DNA of 64,000 nucleotides from Branchiostoma lanceolatum (Eukaryota; Chordata; Leptocardii; Amphioxiformes; Branchiostomatidae), in the NCBI RefSeq assembly GCF_035083965.1, contig NC_089724.1:23216474-23280473 (forward strand), given 5' to 3'. A model generated the notes under the pieces. It saw only the letters and a list, made by a program, of their open reading frames with translations, ran no database searches and was not told the origin of the DNA. Within the stretch, counting starts at the first letter, position 1. The number at the start of each line of letters is the position of its first letter. The translations under genes and the position numbers were made by a program. Positions 11,992 through 23,900 of this stretch are shown one piece after another.

Positions 11992-14900
11992 ATGGCAGTA
12001 AATATAAGAGGATGTCCAGGCACTGTTGTGCTATCCCTGGCAGTGTGTGTTTTTCAATGCTTGTGGTTCCATGCATCGTCACAAAACGTTGCATTAGCTT
12101 TAGACGTACAAACGCAGTACACTTTTAATAACCATCCCGGGGTGTATCGTCTTGGAAGTGCCAACCTCACCACGAAAGTGTCCATTCCTGCTGGAGGTGC
12201 CGATGCAAGTTTGGAACTGACATTGCCCCATCTAAACTACACGTACCGGCAATGTGACCCACTCTCCATCAATGTCACCTCTTTCAACGGCACCCACAAT
12301 ATAACAGAGGAGCAGCTGACTACAAACTGTTATGACACATACGGTATCACCCTGTATGTGTCTATGGATGGAAATGACAGTGTGATTGCATATGGTAATG
12401 ATCTGTCGACAAGTGCCACAACAAAAATCACGGCAAGCGCTGATGGAGAGACGCTTTACTTTGATTTTGGTAATGTCGCAAATGGAGCTGCAACTTCACA
12501 GGACATCACAATAGCCACACCTTTCACTGTTCTTTCCATTAATAATGTTCGAGACATTCTTACATTTGAAGCCACTCCAACCTCAAATGGGACTGTTCAA
12601 GCTGTAAATGCATCCTTCGTTGTGATTGGTCCTCAGCTTGAGATTATTTTCACTGAACTAAATGATTCTGGACCAATAGAAGCTGGTGATAGAGTCCATC
12701 TACAAGTTGTTTTGCAACATTCTGGACTATCTACAGAAAATGCAACAAACTTGCAGGTAAGTTGGCTTTTCCCTTTTCTGATATTTTACTGGCCAATTGC
12801 TGTTCTGATAATCCTGACTTGGACTCCCTGGTGTGTGATGTGGTGCATTGCCAATGTTCATTTGTCAGTCGCATGATTTTAGCACACAAGTGGAAGATAG
12901 GATAGTTTCAAACCTTCTTTTTTCATCTAAATTTTAATTTAGCTATCATTGTCTGATGTTTCCCTATTTTTTTCCTACTCCCACAGTTAGGTGGTAGCAT
13001 TTATCCAAGAGGCACTTCAGCAGCTACAATTGTCACGTCTTCAGTCTCCACATCCAGCGGCCCTTATAACAACTCCTTCACCACCGATGTGCTGAACTCT
13101 GGAGGCAACTTGAACTTTGACCTGCTGCCCGTTGGCGAGACTGTTACCATCCTGTTGTGGTTCGAGGCACTTGATGGGCTGCTGATCAACAGAAATGTGC
13201 AGCTGTCTTTACAACTGAAATATGTGGACCTGGAAGGTAATTAGATTTACTTTGAAGGTTTCTGGCTGCATTGGAGCTTGTGTGCTCAATTGGCTCAATT
13301 CATTAAGACAATTGCAGTTGCATTACTTAAAAGACACACAAAAAATCAAATGTGTGATCTCTTTTTGAAGGACAGAAGATCCATTTTAAAAGACCTACAT
13401 GTACATACCAGACATAGTTGAATTTATCATGCATGACATTTATCATGCATGACTTGTGCTTCATTTATACCACAAAGATTATTCAACTGATTTGTTCCAA
13501 AATGACAAAGCATGAAAATAAAAATGTTACAATTTTTTGATTCCTCATCTACTTTTAGGTCACAATCTTGAGGCTTGGGGTTCAAAGTCAAAGGCAACAA
13601 GAGGTTTGACTTTCAACGACCAAACAAAGTTCATTTTGAATGTGGAGAACAATGTTGGGGTTGATCAAGTCGTGGAGGTGACTACGGCCTTCCTGATGCC
13701 CCATGGGACTCTTGCAGCAAGTTTGGAACTGGGTGAGTATTTAGAACAAACATCAATAGATATTTTTTCATACATGCATGAATGCACGATTGACTGTATA
13801 GCTGCTATTCAGTTTCTGTGTACATTTTGAATAGATTTTTCTGAGAACAATTTTAATAGTCACGAACATGGTGCTCCCTCTAGCCTCATCAGTCTGTAAT
13901 CTGGTAATCCTGAATGCACAACTGGCATGTGGGGACCTTCAGTCTTACAATAAGTGGTGAGCTGTTGTCCTGGCAATGGCACGTAAACGTAGGTAAGCAT
14001 GGCTGACAAGATTAAATTGCTTGCATGGAAACTCACAGACAGATGCTAATGAGTGACCTTGGAGAGCCACTGGCATTACCTGCAGCTAAGAGGATTTCTT
14101 AAGAAAAAGGCAACTTGATCCAGCAGCAGTGTAACAGAAGTGTAATGCACTTAAAATGTTATTTAAGTTGATACAAAACCTTTAGTTAGCAATGTCTTTT
14201 CTTCTGGGAATGACTGTGCAAATTGTATGCGATGAAAGCTCAATGTTAAGACAAGTATAAGGAAAGACTGTGACGTGCATGTTATTTGGATGATTGGCAT
14301 GTTTATCCCACTCTTGCTGAATAGGTGTATTTGATAAGACATTTCTGCCATTAAGGGTTTGAATTATTGATTATGTTGTGCAAGCTTGGTCACTGAAGCG
14401 GATTGAAAGCAGCTGCAACAAAATAACCCATTTCTCAGGCAAAATGAAAAATCAAAGAGCCATTTTGTATCTCATCACAGGTAAATTTGTGTCTCATTTG
14501 GATGTCTTAAATTTATTCTAGTTTCATTTTTAGGAAGCAAAATCATGACAAAAACTGTCTGAACTGAAGAGATAATTAAAACTACAGGTGATGAAAACCT
14601 TAACTGATTAAAGGGCAATAGGTTTTTGGTGTCACATTGCCCCAATTCAGGACTAGGATTAAAATATGGGTGTCCCAATTTGAATAATGCTAATGTATGA
14701 AATTTCTTTTCCAGAGTTCCAGTCTGATGCCCTTGGTCCTGATGACATATTGCTGGTACGAGGAGACCTCCCCCAAAGTGAGGAAGTGACTTATGCCAGC
14801 AATGTTGCACCAGTTGATCTTCTGTCACAGAACAGACGCCGTCGTCGTAAGAGACAGATCTTCATCCCTGCAACTGTCCCCATCATCAGGACCTGGACTG

Positions 14901-17900
14901 TAGGTGACATCGTCTACCCAAGTAGTGTGAATGCCAGGGGAGTGGACACACCAGTATCTATGCTGGTAGGTTGACATGTACAATATTGTCACTGTCAGGT
15001 TGTGGTGTGCCAAAATCAAGGTATTAGTTAATGTCTGCACTGTAAGTCTGAGCTGAATCTAAATCTGCACAAACCTAATTTTTGACCACTAGCACGATAA
15101 AAATATATTTATCTAAGACATTCCACGATAATCTAGCACTACTTGTTGTGTCTCTTTAAGATTTAAAAGTTCCAGGAGAGAACAGATGTTGTAGGATAAA
15201 TCTCACAGAAAATGCGCCTGTTTTGAAAGATCAAAAGTTAGAGAATGGAACTCTCTTTCTTTGTATGACTGTCTTTGGGTAATTTTCAATAATTGTATTT
15301 CTTCCAGGTAAGCTACCTGGTCAACTTGGACCCAACACAGGTGCAGAATGGAGTGCCATTTAGCCTCACAGCCACACTGAGTGCAGGAGGTACAGCCATT
15401 CCTCTAGGAACGAGAACATTTGTCCTGGGACTTCCTGAGCTACAGATGGATCAAACAGTACAGGTAGATATGCATGAAGTCTTCTACATGATCAATATCA
15501 GCACATTATTTGCATAGAGAATAATTTTTTTCATATGTAATATACAAAATGTAAGTATTGCTTATTAGGCATTAATTTTCTTTGGTACAATTTTTTCTAG
15601 TGCCACTACAGTAACTTCTTTCTTCTATGAGTGATAATTCTAAATGCCTTTTGTTTCAGATTGCAGATGACACCACAAACCCAGATGAGGTACGCATCAA
15701 CGTGACGGTTAGCCACACTGCCCAATCATCAGCAGATGCCTTTGATGTCACCATTTTTTGCGATGCCACAGGCCTGACCATCTTCAACTACAGAAACATG
15801 ATTCCTATATTCGTTTCACCGGAGGTCACAGTGCAAGGGTCAGAGATCACAGTCACCAGGACTCAGCTTCCAAGTAAATTGAACATCTCTTTCTCTCTAA
15901 AAATATGTCAATTTGTTAGATGAATATTTGTCCGTAAATCTGATTCAATAGCTTTAATGACACTGCCAAAAGTGGTTGTCATACATTATTATCCCTCACA
16001 ATTGAAGGCCCTTAATTAGTTAATTTTCAGCTGGATAGTTTCATTAACTAGTTAGTAATACATGTTTTGCAGATTGAATGAATGATTGATCAGTTGATGC
16101 CATTGCAAATCTGTTTCAGTGGGGGAAGAGCTGCTCCTGTCGTTCCAGGCTGAGATGACCTGTAAAGAGCGGACGTGTGCAGAGAGCAGTCCTAACCTCA
16201 CCATCCCTGCTAATGTCACCTACAGGAGTGTGGCAGTACAGCAGGCAGCCAACAGTTCACAGGTGAACTTCAGTTACCAACTATTCTCTTTTGGGGATTC
16301 AGGGATCCTTCAGCTTTAATTCAACTTGTTCCTTAGAGATAGTTTACTTTAACATTATTTGTAAGGTAAAATAGTGGAAGGGAGAGTACATTTTGTAGTG
16401 CCCCAATAGATTATTATATGTACATCTATATTTGTTTTCAGTTCCAGGGAATAGATTATGGACCTCTCACTGACAGTGTCTGCCTTGGGTTTAACCTAGT
16501 GGAGCTCACCAGTGTAAGTTTGTTTCCAATCTCTTTTTTCGACAAATTGTCCTTTTGCCCTTAGGACAACAGTTTGTGCTTTACACTTCTTGTCATATTG
16601 TTTTCAGATAAGACTTAACTGCGTATTATGAATTGAATCAAGAAACGTTTGGATGTATATGTAGCTGAAAAATGCACCTGTACATCTTTCAGTTTTGGGC
16701 GTCTCCATTGCTTATATGTTTGTTCTGCTCTTTTTTTCCCCCAGTTGTTCCGTAACTATGGTTACATAGGCCTTGCTCTTGTTGTGTTCCTGTTGGTTGG
16801 CATCATTGTCGGCATCCTGTGCTGCTTCCTACTGTGCAGGACAAGGGGCATGCAAGTCCGCCCACTGGTAACTTTAAAACATTTTGTCCTGTATTGCACT
16901 TTTTATATGATAACATGTTCACCCAACGTCTTTTTGATCTGCTACAACTGATGTTTTCCCTCAACAATCTCATCATGCCGTGCAGCTGCTTTTCCTTATA
17001 CCTGCTGACATCAAAAGCATAATCTTCTTATTCCTACAGTTGCAACAACAATAGTCTGTGATAACAATCGTATCAGTGATTTCGTATAACTTTGATATCT
17101 TAATTGGCTATCTTTAAATCTGGTCTTAATCAAACTTCTTGACCACTTTTCCTTGTAGCGTGGGAAGAGCAAGAAGAAGCGAGGTGGCCTGTTCTCAGGG
17201 CTGAAGAGCAGACTGAAGGGTCTTGGCTCCTGGTTTGGAGAGCTGAATTTTGCCTCCATCCTCACCTTCAGAGACATCAGTAAGATGTTCAGGTGGCTGG
17301 ACAAGTGAGTACACTTTGAAGTTTCTTCTTTCAAATCAGGGGAAATTCTACAGTCAATAACCTTCTAATAAGAGCATTTTTGTAGCCAATTGTTATGGTC
17401 ATTGCAAAATATTTCAGATAGGAAGAATTGTTCATTGTTGCTTGGCATGGCCTTTATATAGTTGCTATGGAGTACAAGCTTGTAAAGTGTGTAACATTCC
17501 CCATACTTACCCCTTGATGATACATGTTCTTTTGTTATTTACTTCAGTTTGGATATCAAGTCATCCATTGACCTTGACATAAAGCTACAAGGTCATCGTC
17601 TTCAGCTGATGATTAATTCCATCAACATACAACTGCAGAAACTCAGGTGTGGTAACTTTGGGAACTTGAATTACTGTTTGTGACAAAATGTAAGGAGGGT
17701 ATTTCAAACTAGTTGCAATGAAAAGGACAAAACTATGTGCATTTATTTCCAGCTTCAATGTACATGATGATTTTTTTCGCCCTGCAGATTAGTACAATTG
17801 ATTGCAGACAGTGGCTTCAAGGAACCCTTTTGTAACAAACAGTCTGTTAAAAAAAAACTCCTGAACTTTTGGTCCTAAAGCATCTTACTGACTTCTGAAC

Positions 17901-20900
17901 CAAGCATGCACATGTGACATACTGTAATCCACTTATAATACCATACAAGCATAACAGAAGAATCCCTTAATGCAGTTGATGAATGCAACACTGATGTATT
18001 GTCCACAGGCACAGAGGGCAGATCTCCAAACCACTCCTTGACAGGATCCAGGACAAGTTCAACAAGGCGTGGCGAGCCCTTTGCAGACGTTTGGATGAGG
18101 AGTACCAGAAAGCATTGAGCAAGCTCCATAAGAGGCTGGCAGCTAAAAACAAGGTAAATAATGTGAAAGAAAGTTGGCAGAGAGAGAGAAGGACATCTCT
18201 ACTTAACTACTGACCAATAGTAAGTGTTTCAGTACCATGGAGAGGCCTAGGTGGAATCCATACACAAGAAGTATAGTTTTGTACATGACCATGTCAGGAA
18301 AAACTTGATATGCAGATTGATTCATTGATCAATTGGTTGATCCATTGATATCTTACCTACTCATCAGGACAAAGTGGACAGTCTCCAGAAGAAGCACGAG
18401 GAAGAGAGGAAGCAGCTGATTGACAAGACGACCAACACCTCTGAGAAGGAACGTCGAGAGCTGGTGAAGCTGCTGGACCAGCAGCACCAGGTGGAGACAG
18501 AGGAGCTGTCATACAGGCTGCAGCTGGAGCAGGCAGAGGAGGAGGAGAAAATCAGGAAGGTGGGGGAAAAGAGGATCAGTGATCTCAAATGGGAGATGTA
18601 ATGAAGCTGTCTGTATTGTATCCATAGTTCAATTGTGAACTTTATTTCTTGGGTGAATTTTAGTCATTCAGAACAAAACTGTCACATTATCCACTTAACA
18701 CTATGACATTGTGCAAAAAAACTGAATCATGAGGTGTAGATTTAAACAAATCCTTCATTTCTTGCTTCCTCTTAATGTCTTCCAGGAGTTTGAGCTAAAG
18801 AAGCGGGTTGGTCTGAAGGAGCTGCAGCACAACCTTCTGAAGGATGTGGCAGAGCAGGCGGAGCTGTCGGAGGAGGAGGCTGCACGGATCATGAGGGAGC
18901 ACAAGGAGAACCAGGCAACCATCAACAGGCTGATGGACGAGGAGATGTCACGGCAACGGATGCTGCTGGAGGAGAAGCTGGCACAGAGGAGAGCCATGGC
19001 AAAGGCCAAGGTACATTACAATGACGATGGTTTCTGTAGCCATATCAAAACAATAGAATTTTGCTTTTGGTCCTCTTGATGTTGTATTGAAGAAAACAAA
19101 GAATAAATTAAGTACTGACAGATCAAACAATGGTGGTACACAAGAGGGCCTAGGGCTAAGGTAACAACAGTACAGTATTATTAAAGCAATATTGCTATAT
19201 GGTTAGTCCAGCCAATATTGTGTTGAAAAAATGTAGAAATGGAATAGAGAAGGAACTTGATACAACATGAACCAACTGTAACAGCAAATGTATTGAATTG
19301 AAGAATTGAAGTAACTGTTGTTATTTGTAGTTGGTCTTCACCATTAGGCTACTAAACCATGGTTGAGTTTAAATCTTTCCTGTTTACATTTTTTCCCTGT
19401 GCAGGAGCATCAGGAAGACCACAACAAAAAGGTGCTGAACACCCTGGCCACGCAACAGGCTGGCATTGTGCAGGAGATGCGAGAGTAAGTCATTGTATTT
19501 TTGGTCAGGACACACAGCTTTGGTTAATTGCCTCTCAGAATTCTGCCAACCTTTTATTCCTGCAGAGAAAAATAACTCCATTTGTTTCCCCCTCAGAGAT
19601 GGAAAGTTGTCAGCAGAGCAGGAGAAAATGTTCAAGGAGAGGATTCGCAGAGAGATGTTGGCTGCCAGAGAAAGGCATGACAAGGCGCGGGAGTCACAAG
19701 AAGCAGCACTCCAGAAACGTCTTGCTGAGCTTAAGAAGAAGCGACTGGCAGAGAAGGAGGCAGAGCAGCGTAAAGAAGTGGAGGAGTTTGAGAAGAAGCA
19801 GAAGGAAATGCAGAGTGAGGGGGAGGGAGGTTAGTCCAGTAGTTGTAAACATGCTAAATTAAGGTAGCATTAAGCAAATTGCTCCCTTTCAGATTTTTGA
19901 ATGTCAATAAGTTTTCTTCTGTAACAAATTTGTAGAGAATGTTACACTTCTGTTCTGAGCACATTGTTGATGTCTGTTTCAGATGTTGATGACTACATTG
20001 ACGTACGTCACCAGCTGATGTCCCGCCATGTCACAGAGATGAACAACCTGGAGATCTCATTGGATAAGGACGCCTCAGACCAACTGGAAAGGCTAACCTT
20101 TGACCTGACAAAGCAGGCCCAGGATGAGATTGTGATGTTCAAGGACAGGATGTGTGCTGAACTAGGAAGTGCTGGTGTGTTATGAAACTTGATTTTGCAT
20201 GATTGTATTAATCTATCTTCACTTAAAGTTAAAGTCATTTTCTTGGTTGGAGGAAGGAATAAGCCAACAATGCTCATTGATCTATGCATAAGAAAGTTAT
20301 AGCTGTGAAAAGCAAATCAATTTTTTAGCCTTCTCTATGCTGAATTTTCTATAACCACTTATTTGGTGCATGGAAAAGTTTACAGTAGAGGAAATGTTTG
20401 GCAAACAAAACTGTAACAGGTCGATTAGATGTGGTGATGAAAAGTTACACAATGTCTTGAAAGTAGCTGAGAAAGATTGTAAAGAACAAAGTTACAAAAT
20501 ATGAATGTTTTTATCTCTATGATCTGCATAACCTCAGGACTGAAGGAGAAACAGAGGGACGAGATTCTTGCTCAGCACCGGCGAGAACTGGAGCAGCTGA
20601 ACGAGGTTCATGAAGAGCAGAAGAGGAAGCAGACACGGGAGCTGGAGCATCGTCTGAAGGAGAAGAGAGCGGAGCTGGCCAAGAGGGCGGAGCTAGAGAG
20701 GCAGGAGCAGGAGAAGATACGCGCCAGGGAGGAGAAAATTGTCGGGTCAGTAGGCTTATGTTTGTTTAGATCTGCAAGTCACTGATTGATGCTGATTACG
20801 ACACTGCGTCATATTTAGAACACGGGAAAGTTGTGGATCACAAGGTTGGTAGTTAAAATCACAGCCTACCTGCTGAATTTCTGAGTTAAAATCACAGCCT

Positions 20901-23900
20901 ACCTGCTGGATTTCTGAACACTGATATGCATACTGCTGGTGAGAATTGCAACTCTTTGTAGGAGATATTGGAAAGAGTCAGTCTCCTCTAATTCAAAAAC
21001 CTCACCTTGAGCATGTGAAAGAGCCCATTATATATGTACTTCTCAAAAAGAGCATGTTTGCAGTATCCAGACTTCCCATGATTGAGCTGAAGTTGTTATT
21101 TTCAGACACCTGATCAATGCCCAGACAGCCATCTCTGAGGAGGACAAGGAGAAGATTCTGAGGGAACATGAGAAAAACGTGGCGACACTTGAGAACAACC
21201 TGACCTTGAACAAGCTCCACCAGCGCCGCATGTTGGAGGAGAAGCTGGCCCAGAGGAGAGCCAAGGCCATGGAGAAGCTGCAGAAGAAACAAATCAAGCA
21301 GGAAAAGGTGCATATTTTGAGTCATATACCCCCCCCCCCCCCAAATCCACTTCAATGATGTAAGGTAGCAAGTTAGCAATGTGTTAAAAGTCTGCATGCT
21401 CAAATGCTTGCATTTTTTTCCTCTACTTTCATCTTCAAAAGCCTTCAGTAGCAAAGTCTCTCAAAGAAAAGTATATAGAAGCTGTCAATTCCTAGTGATT
21501 GCCACTGAAGTAGGGACATTTTTGATAACATCTGATCATTGACCCAATATGTGGAAGTTATTAATTTCCAGAGATTGCCACTGAAGTAGGGAAATTTTTA
21601 CTAACATCTGATGTTGACCCCTTAGAAGCGTCAGCGTTACCGTGGGAGTGACTCGGAGGGCGAGCAGGACAATGTGACACTGCTGAAGCAGCAGCTGCAG
21701 GAGAGGATCAGCCTGCTGTCGGAGGAGAGTCAGGCCAGGACAGACGACGACATAGAGACTGTGAGCACTGAATATACATGTTCTACTGATCACTGCTCCA
21801 CTGTTAATGCCGCTGTCCTTGGTGCTGACTACTATTTACACTACCTACTCTGTCCTTGGTGCTGAAGGCTATATGTCTACTCTGTCCTTGGTGCTTAATA
21901 CTACATTGTATGTACACTGTTTACTCTGTCCTTGGTGTTGAATGACATGCAAACTAATTACTCTGTTCTTGGTGCTGAATACTACTAGCCCTGACCTTGG
22001 TACTAACCACCATCAATGCTCTATATGGCCTCCGTCGGTCAGTATTGACCATGGAAAAATCCTTATTCACAACAGCCCTACAGCATCGGCTATGGCTAAA
22101 CAGCCCTATACGAGAATGGCAGTCTCTGCCACAAAAATCACATCTGTAAGCTGACTCTGTTCTGTTGCAAAGCTCTTTTCTGCGGATCCGCTTTTCTTCT
22201 GCGCTGTGCATCAGTCTGACTTCTGATTTGAGCTAACTACTGTATAATTCCCTTAGTGTAGCAATCACACTGTCTTTGGATCTGAAGACCATTTCTACTA
22301 GATCCCCTGTTCTTGGTGCTGAATACCTTTTACACTTCATGGTGCTATGTGTTAGATACCATTCACCAAAAGTTTTCTCTCCTTGTGGCTGAATGCTATT
22401 CACACAACACCACTCTAACTCTTGTTTTGCCTGTGTTTGTTAAGTATGCTTCCATTATTGTCCTGTGCATGCATACTTGTCACCTAGGGAGCGCTGGTTC
22501 TTTCTGAGAATCATGAGTCAATAGATCCTTTTTGTGTGCATGTCTCATTTACTCCCTAGTTAAGATGGATTGCCATGAACAATGTTCCCCCTGACACCGT
22601 CCCCCCTGTTCCCCAGATCCGTGTGGAGATGCTGCAGGAGCGAGCGCAGGCCCTGAAGGACCAGGAGGAGCGGCTGGGCGGGCTCTTGTCATCACTGCAG
22701 ATGGAGCGGGCTAGAGAGGTCGGTGCTTCTCCTATATTGTACAAATAGAGCATATATCACATGGTGTTTTCTGGGTGTACAGTTTCATACCCAAGTCTTC
22801 ATGCCATACTGGCGTTCAAAACATTCATACTACCGGTAGTTAAAAAATCAATGCAGTGACCCAAGAGTGATAGGGGATAGATATCAGGGGTCAGTTTTAA
22901 GGTTCAATAGCTAGGACCCGATACTGACAGTCAATGAAGATGGCCTATTTATGCTCATGTAGAGGGAAAGTTTGCCAGTTCCAATTTCATGTTCTTGCAT
23001 AGCTATAGAAGCCAAATACAGGTGATGGAAGCCCAGTATATGTACATGTTGGAAGAATTGGGTCTAACCCCAGTTTTCTTTTGTCCAGCTGGCCACAATA
23101 GAAGAGCAGAGAGAAGCGCTGAACAAGCTGACCACCAACCTTGTTGACGAGCTGAGTGACAAGGGGGTGCTGACCGACCCCGAGTGTAAGAAAGTTATCG
23201 AGCAGCACAAAAAGGTACACACCATCTTCTGACTGTTATATCACAATGTAGTTTGATAATGGACTATGTAGAATTTTGTTTCAATTATAACATTCGTCTA
23301 GCCCTAAGATGTTTAACCATTTTTGGGAGCCAGTATCAAGGTTAACTAATAATCTGTGTTTGTGTAGGACTTGGACAAACTTGAGAAGAAGTTGCACCAC
23401 CAACGTCAGTGCTAGTTCAAAGATAGACTATGTAGAATTATGGCCCTCAAATGATTTATCAGTTATGAGAGTCAGCACCAATGCTAACTGGTAATCCCTG
23501 TTTGTGTAGGACGTGGACAAACTTGAGAAGAAGTTGCACCACCAACGTCAGTGCTAGTTCAAAGATGGACTATGTAGAATTTTGGCCCTGAAATGGTTTA
23601 TCAGTTATGAGAGTCAGCACCAATGCTAACTGGTAATCCCTGTTTGTGTAGGACGTGGACAAACTTGAGAAGAAGTTGCACCACCAACGTCAGTGCTAGT
23701 TCAAAGATGGACTATGTAGAATTTTGGCCCTGAAATGGTTTATCAGTTATGAGAGTCAGCACCAATGCTAACTGGTAATCCCTGTTTGTATAGGACGTGG
23801 ACAAACTTGAGAAGAAGTTGCACCACCAGCGCCAGCGGCAGGAGGAGGAGCTGAAGAAGAAGCTGACGGAGAAGATGATGCAGCGGGAGAAGTCCATGCT

